This document shows, piece after piece, positions 1 through 9,215 of a DNA stretch of 64,000 bases. This DNA is from an uncultured Colwellia sp. (GTDB lineage: Bacteria; Pseudomonadota; Gammaproteobacteria; Enterobacterales; Alteromonadaceae): contig CAJXQM010000009.1 in NCBI GenBank assembly GCA_913058145.1, positions 1-64,000 of the forward strand. Reading direction: 5' to 3'. Position numbers and translations under genes: made by a program. Below the pieces are notes generated by a model, which was not told where the DNA came from, made no database searches, and saw only the letters and a list, made by a program, of their open reading frames with translations. The first letter of the stretch is position 1. Each line of letters begins with the position of its first letter.

Positions 1-53
1 CCAGTGACACATGGATTAACAGTCCATCGCTCTACCAACTGAGCTATTGGGGA
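1..53 (-). tRNA. tRNA-Asn (GUU), 3' end cut off by the window edge
   Basis: Read on the minus strand, the gene begins at 53 with acceptor TCCCCAA. It continues through a standard D-arm (AGCTCAGTTGGTAGAGC) and an anticodon arm whose loop CTGTTAAT gives anticodon GTT, and runs into the variable/T-arm sequence at base 1. The last ~23 bases, including the acceptor 3' strand, lie outside the window. The decayed copies just upstream (71-179) suggest an unstable tRNA cluster. Confidence 0.9.
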
Positions 54-70
54 ATAAATTTTTTATCTTT

Positions 71-132
71 GATTAGACTACATGGATTAACAGTAACTAA
101 TCTCCTAGGCTCTACTAACTGATACTTAGGGA
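71..132 (-). pseudogene. decayed tRNA-Asn-like copy
   Basis: The reverse complement keeps pieces of the intact neighbour: a TCCCTAAG acceptor-like start, a D-arm-like TCAGTTAGTAGAGC, and the exact string ACTGTTAATCCATGT from the anticodon arm. About ten extra bases sit between the D-arm and the anticodon arm, and GATTAG...CTAATC frames the anticodon piece. A normal cloverleaf cannot form, so this is most likely a tRNA remnant left by duplication or recombination. Confidence 0.6.
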
Positions 133-144
133 GTTGCTTTTCTT

Positions 145-179
145 TCGATTAGCTTGTTAACCTACTTGGCTAACGGGGC
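145..179 (-). pseudogene. possible 5' half of another tRNA-like remnant
   Basis: On the minus strand GCCCCGTTAGCCAAGTAGG resembles the acceptor and D-arm of a tRNA, but no anticodon arm follows in register. The call is weak and rests only on its look and its place next to two other tRNA-like sequences. Confidence 0.25.
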
Positions 180-646
180 AGAATAATAAAGACCTGTGGG
201 CTTAGTGTCAACACAAAAATAAGAAAAAATTCATTTATTAGTTTGTTTGCTTAAATTGCGTTCACTAAAGTTAGTTTGTCAGCATTTGTTGGTAGTTTTA
301 TAATCATTGAATATAAATTTTTATCTGTAGGATAAAATTGGTAGTTATCCACCGAAGTTGTGGATAACTATGTGAGTTAATTTATAATAACTCTTTATAT
401 TATCGTTTTAACTAGCTTGTAGCCAAGTCAATAATTTATTTTGTATATATTTTAAATATTTAAAATCAATTAGTTACGTTTATTTTGTTGTTTTTTTAAG
501 TGTTTGGTGTGATTTTTAAACAAAGATATATTTAACAGCATTCACTGTGCATTTCTTTTGGATTTGATTACAATGGATGAACAGCTAAAAGAGCTTATGA
601 ACTCTCCCTTTAATAAAGTTTATTAATGATATTAAATAAAATAACC
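180..646. other. gene-free, very AT-rich leader before the MATE/uvrB pair
   Basis: No long reading frame is present. The stretch holds the inverted DnaA-box pair at 342-370 and T-rich sequence at 480-500. It also holds a 17-codon frame (573-626, beginning MDEQLKELMN) whose TAA overlaps an ATG at 626. That small frame has no visible Shine-Dalgarno, so I do not call it a gene. The promoter of the MATE-uvrB unit must lie in this region, but I could not fix it. Confidence 0.5.
342..370. promoter_or_regulatory. inverted pair of DnaA-box-like sites
   Basis: Two perfect 11-base arms, TAGTTATCCAC (342-352) and GTGGATAACTA (360-370), are separated by 7 bases. On the minus strand 359-367 reads TTATCCACA, the consensus DnaA box. 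The plus-strand site at 345-353 reads TTATCCACC, one base off. No T-run follows, so a terminator is unlikely. The pair lies about 280 bases upstream of the MATE-uvrB genes and could let DnaA affect their transcription or simply bind DnaA; that role is an inference. Confidence 0.5.
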
Positions 647-2026
647 ATGAGTAAGAAACAACCGGTAAATTTACTAAAAGATCCCGTTGCTAGTACAATC
701 AAAAGAATGACCATTCCAATGATCTACGGCATGGTCTTATTAATGACATTTAATTTAATAGATACTTTTTTTGTTAGTTTATTAGGTACTCAGCCTTTAG
801 CGGCTATTAGTTTTACTTTTCCTGTTACTTTTACCGTTATTAGCTTCATGATCGGCTTAGGAATAGGGACTTCAGCAGTTATTGCAAGGTTTTTAGGAAG
901 TGATGATCATGAATCGGCAAAAAACTCTGCGACAGCAGCTTTATATCTAGCTGCTGTTATTGTCATTAGCCTATCTTTTTTAGGTTATATATTTACTGAC
1001 GAGTTATTTACTTTATTAGGGGCTCAAGCATCTTTATTACCTTTAATTCATGAGTATATGGATATTTGGTATATAGGTAGTGTTTTTTTAATTGGTCCTA
1101 TGATCGGTAACGCTATTCTTCGAGCATCAGGGGATACTAAAACACCTAGCATAATCATGGGCAGTGCCGGATTAATTAATGCGATTCTTGACCCTATCTT
1201 TATTTTTGGTTTTGGTCCTGTTCCTGCCATGGGTATTCAAGGTGCTGCTATCGCCACATTTATTTCTTGGTTGTTTGGTTTTTCATTTGCATTGACTATA
1301 TTAACAAAACAAAAAAACTTAATTCATACGCATTTATTATCGCTTAAGCAGTTAATTTCGTCATGTCGTATTATTTTGAAAATTGGTTTACCTGCTGCAG
1401 GTGCAAATATGTTAACCCCAATTGCTGCCGCTATTATGACGGCTATTGCCGCAACTTATGGTGAATCAGTGGTTGCTGGCTTTGGTGTCGGATCTAGAAT
1501 TGAATCTATTGCCTGTTTAGTTGTTCTGGCTCTGTCGATGACGTTACCGCCATTTATTAGCCAAAATTTTGGTGCCGGTCATATGCACAGAGTTAAGCAT
1601 GCCTATAAAACGTCAATCAAGTTTGTTTTGTGTTGGCAACTATTGATCTATGTTGTGTTAATTATTGCTGCTCCTTGGGTCGCCTCTGCTTTTGCAAAAG
1701 AGCAAAAGGTTGCCGATATCATTGTGCTATTTATGTGGATTTTTCCACTAGGTTATGGTTTTCAAGGCGTAATTATTTTAACTAATTCTTCTTTTAATGC
1801 GTTGCATAAGCCGATAGTAGCTCTAGTATTGAGTTTTATACGATTATTTATTTGTTATGTACCGCTGGCCTCCATAGGTAGTTATTTTTATGGTTTACAT
1901 GGTTTTTTTATTGGTGCGCTAATAGGGAACTTAGTCATGGCAACTATTTCTTATCGACTGTTTTCCAAGCAATTTAATGGTGATGAGTTTATTGTGAGTA
2001 GCGTAGCCCAGGAAAAATCATCTTGA
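647..2026 (+). CDS. MATE family multidrug/Na+ efflux transporter
   Basis: This is an inner-membrane secondary transporter expected to export cationic drugs or other organic compounds in exchange for Na+ or H+. The ~459-residue product is the usual MATE length with about twelve hydrophobic segments. It shows the family-typical N-terminal stretch [20 protein letters not shown] and two homologous halves (PAMGIQGAA in the first; LPAAGANML begins the second). An in-frame ATG at 626 would add seven residues. I prefer 647 because MATE proteins usually start shortly before the NLLKDP-type sequence, but neither start has a clear Shine-Dalgarno. The stop codon overlaps the TTG start of uvrB, so the two are probably co-translated. 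The substrate is unknown. Confidence 0.88.
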   Translation: MSKKQPVNLLKDPVASTIKRMTIPMIYGMVLLMTFNLIDTFFVSLLGTQPLAAISFTFPVTFTVISFMIGLGIGTSAVIARFLGSDDHESAKNSATAALYLAAVIVISLSFLGYIFTDELFTLLGAQASLLPLIHEYMDIWYIGSVFLIGPMIGNAILRASGDTKTPSIIMGSAGLINAILDPIFIFGFGPVPAMGIQGAAIATFISWLFGFSFALTILTKQKNLIHTHLLSLKQLISSCRIILKIGLPAAGANMLTPIAAAIMTAIAATYGESVVAGFGVGSRIESIACLVVLALSMTLPPFISQNFGAGHMHRVKHAYKTSIKFVLCWQLLIYVVLIIAAPWVASAFAKEQKVADIIVLFMWIFPLGYGFQGVIILTNSSFNALHKPIVALVLSFIRLFICYVPLASIGSYFYGLHGFFIGALIGNLVMATISYRLFSKQFNGDEFIVSSVAQEKSS

Positions 2027-4050
2027 AAAATATCATTTTAAAAGAAACAAATTTAAAATCCTTTATATTAGAGTCAAACTATACGCCAGCGGGTGATCAG
2101 CCAACTGCAATTAAACAATTACTTGAGGGTATTGATGCCGGTTTAGCCCATCAAACATTACTCGGTGTTACCGGATCGGGTAAAACCTTTACTATCGCTA
2201 AAGTTATTGAAAAATTGAATCGCCCAACGATGATGTTAGCGCCAAATAAAACCTTAGCGGCGCAGCTTTATGGGGAAATGAAAGAATTTTTTCCTAACAA
2301 TGCCGTTGAATATTTTGTTTCTTATTATGATTATTATCAACCTGAGGCTTATGTACCCACAACCGATACGTTTATTGAAAAAGATGCCTCGGTAAACGAA
2401 CATATAGAACAAATGCGTTTATCTGCCACTAAGGCTCTATTAGAGCGGCGTGATGTCATCATTATTGCTTCTGTTTCTGCTATTTATGGGTTAGGTGATC
2501 CTGATTCATATTTGAAAATGATGCTTCATATAAGCCAAGGGGATATTATTAACCAACGTGATATTTTACGTCGGTTAGCTGAACTACAATACACCCGTAA
2601 TGATGTTGCTTTTGCACGAGCAACTTATAGAGTACGTGGTGATGTTATTGATGTTTTTCCAGCAGAGTCTGACCGGCTAGCCTTAAGAATAGAATTATTT
2701 GATGAAGAAATTGAGCGTATTAGTCAATTTGATCCATTAACAGGGCAGGTTGAGCGTAAATTGGCCCGAGTGACTATTTATCCAAAAACTCATTATGCAA
2801 CTCCGAGAGAAAAAATTTTAGCCGCTGTTGATAAGATTAAAATTGAGTTAAAAGACAGATCACAATTCCTTAAAGACAATAATCGCTTAGTTGAAGAGCA
2901 GCGAATATCACAGCGGACTCAATTTGATATTGAAATGATGACAGAGCTTGGTTACTGCTCTGGCATTGAAAACTACTCTCGTTATTTGTCAGGTCGAGGG
3001 TCAGGTGAAGCACCGCCGACGTTATTTGATTATTTACCTGATGATGGTTTGCTTATTATTGATGAATCTCATGTAACTGTCCCGCAAATAGGCGCGATGT
3101 ACAAAGGTGACAGATCACGTAAAGAAAACTTAGTAGAATATGGTTTTAGATTACCTTCTGCGCTTGATAATAGGCCGATGAAGTTTGAAGAGTTTGAAGC
3201 ACTTTCGCCACAAACTATCTATGTGTCAGCAACGCCAAGCAACTATGAAATTGAAAAGTCAGCAGGGGATATCGCTGAGCAAGTGGTGCGTCCTACTGGC
3301 TTGTTAGATCCCCAAATAGAAGTGCGCCCGGTAGAAACACAAGTGGATGATTTATTATCTGAAATTCACAAACGATTACCCTTAAATGAACGCGTGTTAG
3401 CGACTACGTTAACTAAGCGAATGGCGGAAGATTTAACCGATTACTTAGATGAACATGGTATAAAAACACGTTATTTGCATTCTGATGTTGATACCGTAGA
3501 ACGGGTTGAGATCATTCGTGATTTTCGTTTGGGTAAGTTTGATGTGTTAGTAGGTATTAACTTATTACGTGAAGGTTTAGATATGCCTGAAGTGTCGCTG
3601 GTCGCTATACTAGACGCAGACAAAGAAGGCTTTTTACGCTCAGAGCGATCACTGATTCAAACCATTGGTAGAGCAGCGCGTAATATTAACGGTAGGGCTA
3701 TTTTATATGCAGGGAAAGTCACTAAATCAATGCGTAAAGCCATTGATGAAACCGATCGTCGAAGAGAGAAACAGCATCAAAATAATATAGACAAGAATAT
3801 TACTCCTAAAGGAGTCGTTAGAAAAATCACTGATGTTATGGGTGTTGGTGGCTTCAGCAAGTCCAAGGAGCTAGATAAAGTTGCTGAACGACATGCTAAT
3901 TATCAGTTACTAACGACACAAGGAATTGATAATAAAATTGAGCAACTTGAAAAAGAAATGTACTTATGTGCTCAAAACTTAGAATTTGAACAAGCTGCTG
4001 CAATTCGTGATGATATTGCTAAGCTTAGAAATCAGCAACTGTCGACTTAA
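2023..4050 (+). CDS. uvrB: UvrABC excinuclease subunit B
   Basis: UvrB is the damage-verifying helicase-like subunit of nucleotide excision repair; it is loaded by UvrA and recruits UvrC for incision. The 675-residue product matches the E. coli protein (673) along its length. It has Walker A GVTGSGKT near residue 48, the beta-hairpin [12 protein letters not shown], the DESH Walker B, the helicase motif [16 protein letters not shown], the QTIGRAARN motif and a C-terminal UVR domain ([22 protein letters not shown]) that contacts UvrC. TTG at 2023 is chosen because AGGA lies nine bases upstream and no ATG fits; it overlaps the MATE stop as TTGA. No LexA-type CTG-N10-CAG box was found upstream. 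Confidence 0.97.
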   Translation: MKNIILKETNLKSFILESNYTPAGDQPTAIKQLLEGIDAGLAHQTLLGVTGSGKTFTIAKVIEKLNRPTMMLAPNKTLAAQLYGEMKEFFPNNAVEYFVSYYDYYQPEAYVPTTDTFIEKDASVNEHIEQMRLSATKALLERRDVIIIASVSAIYGLGDPDSYLKMMLHISQGDIINQRDILRRLAELQYTRNDVAFARATYRVRGDVIDVFPAESDRLALRIELFDEEIERISQFDPLTGQVERKLARVTIYPKTHYATPREKILAAVDKIKIELKDRSQFLKDNNRLVEEQRISQRTQFDIEMMTELGYCSGIENYSRYLSGRGSGEAPPTLFDYLPDDGLLIIDESHVTVPQIGAMYKGDRSRKENLVEYGFRLPSALDNRPMKFEEFEALSPQTIYVSATPSNYEIEKSAGDIAEQVVRPTGLLDPQIEVRPVETQVDDLLSEIHKRLPLNERVLATTLTKRMAEDLTDYLDEHGIKTRYLHSDVDTVERVEIIRDFRLGKFDVLVGINLLREGLDMPEVSLVAILDADKEGFLRSERSLIQTIGRAARNINGRAILYAGKVTKSMRKAIDETDRRREKQHQNNIDKNITPKGVVRKITDVMGVGGFSKSKELDKVAERHANYQLLTTQGIDNKIEQLEKEMYLCAQNLEFEQAAAIRDDIAKLRNQQLST

Positions 4051-4092
4051 CAATACTTTTAGACTCTAGTGGCTCAATATACTATAGGTAAA

Positions 4093-4305
4093 CTACTTAA
4101 GATGTATCATGGAGTAATGGTAGATAATCCTAGCAATGGCATCACTATTACAATGATTTAAATGGCTGATTTCTTCAATTATTATATCTTGAATATCGAG
4201 AGGGAAAAGCAATAATTGCTCAAGATACATAGGCACTTGAGTTTCATTATTTTCCGCTATTATTTTTTTTAAACACGGCGCTTGGCACGTCCTCGTGGTA
4301 CTCAT
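4093..4305 (-). CDS. small hypothetical protein, 70 residues
   Basis: I do not recognise this protein. The sequence begins MSTTRTCQAPCLKKII and ends HYSMIHLK. It has two N-terminal cysteines and a leucine/isoleucine-rich acidic middle that could form helices, with no signal peptide or membrane span. The case for a real gene is an AAGGA Shine-Dalgarno six bases before the ATG and its position filling the gap between uvrB (convergent) and the K+ channel. Codon use is ordinary for the region. A chance frame cannot be excluded. Confidence 0.5.
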   Translation of the reverse strand: MSTTRTCQAPCLKKIIAENNETQVPMYLEQLLLFPLDIQDIIIEEISHLNHCNSDAIARIIYHYSMIHLK

Positions 4306-4469
4306 AAGTTATCCTTAATAATTTATTGAATATGTATTAAGTTTAGACCATCAATTAATAATGATTATAAAAAAGTCTTAAAGTAAAATCAAAGGATAAA
4401 AATATTCTATAGAAAAAATTAATATTGAGTCTATTATTGATTTACATTAAACGTTTTATGTACATTAAA

Positions 4470-5432
4470 CTATTTACCGCAATGAGGACACTTTTTACCG
4501 TGTTGACTCTGCTTTAACACGTGAATACTACGTTGAAGGTCGGCCGGTTCTATTTCTAGTTGATCGGCTAATTTTTCTAGTGCTTGATACTCTTCTTGAT
4601 CAATATAACCATCAGTTAAGGCATTGGTTATATTCACATCTAGCTTTTGTTTGCGTTCACGTAATTCTTCACTAAAACGCGCCGCTAACATTGCGGCAGG
4701 TAATGCGACTAAACCAACACCTATAAGCATAATAAAAGTGGAAATAACCTTCCCTATGGCTGTAATAGGGACTACATCACCATAGCCTACGGTCGTCATT
4801 GTAACAACGGCCCACCAAAAAGATTGAATAATACTGCCAAAAACGTCAGGCTGAACTTTTCCTTCGACGGCATGCATTAAACTGGCGGCAATAACAATTA
4901 AAAACATCATCACCATCATGGCAGCGGTAATACTTTTAAATTCTTTAGTGATGACATTGATGAAAATATTGAAACCCTTAAAATAGTGGGTCAGCTTCAA
5001 TAATCTCAATACTCTTAGTAAACGCAGTGTTCTTAAGTCAATGGCAAAAAATAAGGCAATAATAAAAGGTAAAATGGCAATTAAATCAATTAATGCCATA
5101 GGAGTTAATATGTAGTTGGCTCTAGATTTTATCGTTGAGATACCTCGATACTTAGGGTCTTCTATACAACACCAAACTCTTAACAAGTATTCAACACAAA
5201 AAAATGATAGGGAAATAAATTCAAATAAAGCGAATTCTTGGTGGTAAATATCATGATAATTAGCTTCTGATTCAAAAATTGCCGCAATAACATTGATAAT
5301 AATAAGAATGATTAAAAATAAGTTGATTGCCTTAGCGGTGAAATTTTTTCTAGTTTCACTTTCAAGCAATTGATACGCTTTTGATCTTAAAGGCTCACCT
5401 GAAGTGAGCTTATTAGGTAAAGTGTCAGACAT
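4470..5432 (-). CDS. voltage-gated potassium channel (6-TM, Kv-like)
   Basis: This is an inner-membrane K+ channel subunit, expected to act as a tetramer. Six hydrophobic segments are visible. The S4 voltage sensor LRTLRLLRVLRLLKL has arginines every third residue, and the pore helix leads into the selectivity filter TVGYGD at about residues 214-219. The C-terminal cytoplasmic tail has a basic/coiled stretch (FSEELRERKQKLD), an acidic helical region (DGYIDQEEYQALEKLADQL) and a final KKCPHCGK, one CxxC knuckle per subunit. There is no TrkA/RCK domain. The ATG at 5432 gives MSDTLPNKL. It is transcribed towards the small gene at 4093. Length (320) is a little above the minimal bacterial Kv family. 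Confidence 0.9.
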   Translation of the reverse strand: MSDTLPNKLTSGEPLRSKAYQLLESETRKNFTAKAINLFLIILIIINVIAAIFESEANYHDIYHQEFALFEFISLSFFCVEYLLRVWCCIEDPKYRGISTIKSRANYILTPMALIDLIAILPFIIALFFAIDLRTLRLLRVLRLLKLTHYFKGFNIFINVITKEFKSITAAMMVMMFLIVIAASLMHAVEGKVQPDVFGSIIQSFWWAVVTMTTVGYGDVVPITAIGKVISTFIMLIGVGLVALPAAMLAARFSEELRERKQKLDVNITNALTDGYIDQEEYQALEKLADQLEIEPADLQRSIHVLKQSQHGKKCPHCGK

Positions 5433-5481
5433 AATGTTATTTAAATTTTGTGAATATAATATCTATTAATTTAATAGTATC

Positions 5482-6168
5482 TCACTCGTATGTAATTGGA
5501 TCTACCATTTTATTTTTGCTAAAAGCTTCTAAGCGTTCTTGGCAAGATCCACATTTACCACACGCTTTTTCTCTGCCGTTATAGCAAGTCCAGGTATTAC
5601 TATAATCTAAACCCATACTCAGCCCCTCAGCTAAAATAGCTGCTTTATTTACCTTTAAATAGGGACTGAAAATTTCAACACTTTCATAATTAGCAATATG
5701 GCATACATCATTCATTTTTTTTACAAATTCAGGGCGACAGTCAGGATAAATAGCATGATCACCGCTATGAGCACCATAATAAACCTGTGAAGCACCAACA
5801 GACACGGCATAACCTACCGCTAACGAGAGTAAAATCATATTACGATTAGGCACTATCGTGGATTTCATATTTTCACTTTCGTAATGACCCTCTGGAATGT
5901 CAATATCATCGGTGAGTGAAGAACCGGCTAGTAATTGATTGATAGATGAAATATCAATCACTTTATGTCGGATGTTAAGTGAATTACAAACTTTACTAGC
6001 GTATTCAAGCTCTTTTACATGACGTTGCCCATAATCAAATGAAAGTGCATATACTTCTTTACCATCTTTTAGTGCTCTATTAAGTACGGTAAATGAATCC
6101 ATGCCGCCGGAATAAATAACAACCACTTTTTCAGCCATACCTTTTTCTGTCATAGCTTTTTCTGTCAT
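5482..6168 (-). CDS. queC: 7-cyano-7-deazaguanine (preQ0) synthase
   Basis: QueC converts 7-carboxy-7-deazaguanine to preQ0 with ATP and ammonia, the step after QueE in queuosine synthesis. The protein shows the PP-loop YSGGMDSFT, the FDYGQRH motif, YPDCRPEFV, and the zinc site [16 protein letters not shown]. The frame is open to a TTG at 6204, but I start at ATG 6168, where AAGAG lies eight bases upstream and the length (228) suits the family. Two further in-frame ATGs (6153, 6138) follow because the 5' end is an imperfect 15-base tandem repeat coding MTEKA / MTEKG / MAEK. Divergent from queE with a short shared promoter region. Confidence 0.95.
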   Translation of the reverse strand: MTEKAMTEKGMAEKVVVIYSGGMDSFTVLNRALKDGKEVYALSFDYGQRHVKELEYASKVCNSLNIRHKVIDISSINQLLAGSSLTDDIDIPEGHYESENMKSTIVPNRNMILLSLAVGYAVSVGASQVYYGAHSGDHAIYPDCRPEFVKKMNDVCHIANYESVEIFSPYLKVNKAAILAEGLSMGLDYSNTWTCYNGREKACGKCGSCQERLEAFSKNKMVDPITYE

Positions 6169-6252
6169 AGTAAGGTCTCTTAAAAATAAATAAGGTATAA
6201 TCAATACGACTATTTTACTTGATTAACACCATAGGCAAAAGCATAAATTATA

Positions 6253-6924
6253 ATGATCCAATACAAAATCAACGAACTATTTGAAACTATACAAGGTGAA
6301 GGCTCTTTTACGGGTCAGCCATCAATATTTATTCGTTTGCAAGGTTGCCCTGTCGGTTGCTCGTGGTGTGATACCAAGCATACTTGGCAAATAGACCTTA
6401 GTGATGAAGTCAGTCAAAATATCATGTTAACTAAAGTGCAAGAAACATCACAGTGGGCTGATATGACGGTAGAGCAGATTTTAGCTTTAGTTAAAGAAAA
6501 AGGTTATCAAGCTAAGCACATAGTGATCACTGGTGGTGAGCCTTGTATGGAAGACTTAACCCCATTATGTGGTGCGTTTGAACAATTAGGGTATAGCACG
6601 CAAGTCGAAACATCAGGTACCTTTGACATTCGTGTTTCAGATAACTGCTGGGTGACAGTATCGCCTAAAATCAATATGCGCGGTGGTTATCCTATTTTAA
6701 ATAGCGCTATGATACGTGCTAATGAAATAAAACATCCAATCGCAACAGAGCAACATGTTAGCGATCTAAAAAAGCTATTAGCAGAGCACAAGGTTGACAA
6801 TACGGCTATATATTTACAGCCCATTAGTCAAAAGCCTAGAGCAACAGAACTGGCTATTGCTACTTGTATTGCTAATAATTGGCGTTTGTCAGTACAAGTA
6901 CATAAATACTTAGGTATTGAGTAG
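6253..6924 (+). CDS. queE: 7-carboxy-7-deazaguanine synthase (radical SAM)
   Basis: QueE is a radical S-adenosylmethionine enzyme that rearranges 6-carboxy-tetrahydropterin into 7-carboxy-7-deazaguanine. The N-terminal NELFETIQGEGSFTG and the cysteine cluster in GCPVGCSWCDTKHTW match the E. coli-type protein (223 residues, the normal length). TGGEPCMEDL carries the SAM-contacting GGE motif. It is divergent from queC. The pathway's QueD and the later queF/queA/tgt genes are not in the window. The ATG at 6253 matches the family start. Confidence 0.95.
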   Translation: MIQYKINELFETIQGEGSFTGQPSIFIRLQGCPVGCSWCDTKHTWQIDLSDEVSQNIMLTKVQETSQWADMTVEQILALVKEKGYQAKHIVITGGEPCMEDLTPLCGAFEQLGYSTQVETSGTFDIRVSDNCWVTVSPKINMRGGYPILNSAMIRANEIKHPIATEQHVSDLKKLLAEHKVDNTAIYLQPISQKPRATELAIATCIANNWRLSVQVHKYLGIE

Positions 6925-6989
6925 CTTGAACTGATGTAAAGTAATATTATTAATAGCCTGCCCAGTACTTGCGCACGAGTACATACCGT

Positions 6990-8072
6990 TTACTTATCAA
7001 TATAAACTTTAGGTACGCGTGCAGACACGCAAGTCAGTAATTCGTAATTAATCGTATTCATATACTCCGCGACTACTTCAACATGGAGGTTTTCTCCCCA
7101 TAACTCGACTACGTCACCCAAACTCACCTGATCTAAATTAGTGACATCTACAGTGATCATATCCATTGATACACGTCCTGCTAGGGGAGCTAGTTGATTA
7201 TTGATAAATACGGGCGTGCCAGCTTGGGCATTTCTGGGGTAACCGTCAGCATAACCTATTGCAATTGTAGCAATAACTGACGCTTGCTTAGCTCGCCAAG
7301 TTCCTCCATAACCAACAGCCTCACCGACACTTAATTTTCTTAAAGAAATAATTGTCGATTGTAGCGTCATGACTGGAGTCAATTCAATGGGCATCTTGTT
7401 TATTTCTATTGGGTTTGCACCATATAAAGCGATACCCAGTCGATTAAAATCAGCATGACTTTGGGGCCAGTTAATTATTCCTATAGAATTAGCCAAGCTA
7501 AACTGACACGAATATTTCTGAGCTAATGCAGTTAAACAAGTAATTTGTGTTTGTGTTTTCGGATTATCTATTTCATCAGCGTTAGAAAAATGTGAACAAA
7601 GAACAAGCGCTTCTTTTTGTTCATGGGTTAATTTTTCTAGTATTGTTTTGGTGTATTCAGGTGTAAAACCTAATCGGTTCATGCCGGTATTAACTTTAAG
7701 CCAAAACTTTTCTTTATAGTTTGGTTGTTGCATTAACCATGAAACTTGTTCGATATTATGTATCATCAACCAAAAATTATGCCGTTGCGCTAATGCAAAG
7801 TCTTCCTTATTTAAAGGACCTTCAAGAATTAAAATAGGTAACGTAATTCCGGCAGTACGTAAAATAATGGCTTCATCAATAAATGCCACAGCAAAAGCCG
7901 GTACCAGTGAATGGAGGCTTTTAGCTATTTCAATCGCACCATGACCATAAGCATTTGCTTTAATAACCGCAATAGTTTTACTTTGCGGCGCTAAGTTAGC
8001 AATTTTATGATAGTTATTTTTCAAGGCAGATAAATTTATAATTGCTTGTGTTTTTCTAGAACGATAGCTCAT
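6990..8072 (-). CDS. alr: alanine racemase
   Basis: A PLP enzyme interconverting L- and D-alanine, which supplies D-alanine for peptidoglycan. The PLP lysine sits in AVIKANAYGHGA (K38), and the second catalytic residue is the tyrosine of EAVGYGGTWR (Y255). Further family motifs are VNTGMNRLGF, LYGANP and GRVSMDMITVDVT. The 360-residue length is typical. It is convergent with queE and divergent from murQ, another cell-wall gene. One or two alr paralogues are common, so this could be the biosynthetic or the catabolic copy; context does not decide. Confidence 0.95.
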   Translation of the reverse strand: MSYRSRKTQAIINLSALKNNYHKIANLAPQSKTIAVIKANAYGHGAIEIAKSLHSLVPAFAVAFIDEAIILRTAGITLPILILEGPLNKEDFALAQRHNFWLMIHNIEQVSWLMQQPNYKEKFWLKVNTGMNRLGFTPEYTKTILEKLTHEQKEALVLCSHFSNADEIDNPKTQTQITCLTALAQKYSCQFSLANSIGIINWPQSHADFNRLGIALYGANPIEINKMPIELTPVMTLQSTIISLRKLSVGEAVGYGGTWRAKQASVIATIAIGYADGYPRNAQAGTPVFINNQLAPLAGRVSMDMITVDVTNLDQVSLGDVVELWGENLHVEVVAEYMNTINYELLTCVSARVPKVYIDK

Positions 8073-8248
8073 AGATGGTTTCTACTGGTGAAAGCATGTT
8101 TTTTTGAAGTATATCATGCTTCTATTGCGTGAATAGTTTAATATTTATGATGATATTACCATCTATTTTAATTCGTTATTTATATGTTTTTTTTTGAATA
8201 ATGTATTCTTATTTGAATTCAAGTAAAAACCAAATAACAAGGTTAACC

Positions 8249-9187
8249 ATGAGCGCTGTGCTAATGACAAAACAATCTACACTAATTGATGAACTGAAAA
8301 CAATAACCACTGAAGGACAAAACTCCGATACGCTAGATATTGATCTACTTGATGTAACGGGTGTGTTGGAAAAAATTAATGATGAGGATCAAAAAGTTGC
8401 CAATATCGTTAAGCTTATTATTCCAGAAATTGCGAAGGTGGTAGATAAAATAGTAGATGCTTTCGCTCAGGGTGGTCGTCTAATTTATATTGGCGCAGGA
8501 ACGAGCGGTCGTCTTGGCGTGTTAGATGCCGTGGAATGTCCGCCAACGTTCAGTGTAAGTGACCAGCAAGTTTTAGGTATTATTGCTGGTGGAGATAAAG
8601 CCATTAAAAAAGCAGTTGAAGGGGCAGAAGACAATGAGTCTCTCGCCATTAAAGATTTAAAAGCGGTTAAGTTGGTTGCTAAAGATGTGTTAGTGGGTAT
8701 TGCCGCCAGTGGCCGAACCCCTTATGTGCTTTCAGCAATGAACTATGGTAAAGCTGTTGGTGCAACCGTTGTTGGTTTAAGTTGTAGTTATAATGACAAG
8801 TTTGCACAAGCCAATGATATTAATCTTTGTGCGATTGTTGGCGCTGAAGCATTAACAGGCTCAACACGTATGAAATCGGGCACCGCGCAAAAATTAATTC
8901 TTAATATGCTGACTACCGCTAGCATGATCCGCAGTGGCAAAACTTATCGCAATCTAATGATTGATGTCAGTGCTAGTAATGAAAAGCTTTATGCCCGCGC
9001 GGTGAGGATAGTAATGCAGGCGACCGAGTGCGATTATCAAGGAGCTAAAAAGGCCTTAGATATAGCAGATAATAACACTAAATTAGCCACTTTTATGGTA
9101 TTGACGGGCTTGGATGTAGCCACAGCAAAGGCTGCTTTGTTACACCATAAAGGCTTTTTACGCAAAGCTATTAAACAATCAGTGTAA
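8249..9187 (+). CDS. murQ: N-acetylmuramic acid 6-phosphate etherase
   Basis: MurQ removes the lactyl ether from MurNAc-6-phosphate to give GlcNAc-6-phosphate in peptidoglycan recycling. The SIS-domain signature GAGTSGRLGVLDAVECPPTF and the second signature GSTRMKSGTAQKL are both intact, and the length of 312 residues fits. The open frame reaches an ATG at 8201, but the ATG at 8249 is preferred because AAGG lies about six bases upstream and the extra 16 residues do not look like the family. It is followed after 28 bases by namZ, so one operon can release and use muramic acid. No murP or amgK was seen nearby. Confidence 0.95.
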   Translation: MSAVLMTKQSTLIDELKTITTEGQNSDTLDIDLLDVTGVLEKINDEDQKVANIVKLIIPEIAKVVDKIVDAFAQGGRLIYIGAGTSGRLGVLDAVECPPTFSVSDQQVLGIIAGGDKAIKKAVEGAEDNESLAIKDLKAVKLVAKDVLVGIAASGRTPYVLSAMNYGKAVGATVVGLSCSYNDKFAQANDINLCAIVGAEALTGSTRMKSGTAQKLILNMLTTASMIRSGKTYRNLMIDVSASNEKLYARAVRIVMQATECDYQGAKKALDIADNNTKLATFMVLTGLDVATAKAALLHHKGFLRKAIKQSV

Positions 9188-9215
9188 TCAAAACAATAAA
9201 TATTTAGGGTATGTC

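Noticed and set aside
573-626. 17-codon frame (MDEQLKELMN...) ending at the MATE start
   Set aside because: It has no visible ribosome site and is too short to judge. The TAATG overlap with an alternative MATE start is suggestive only, so it is mentioned in the gap entry but not called as a gene.
6169-6252. preQ1 riboswitch between queC and queE
   Set aside because: The divergent region is short and AT-rich, with no C-rich loop or pseudoknot-like pattern that I could recognise.
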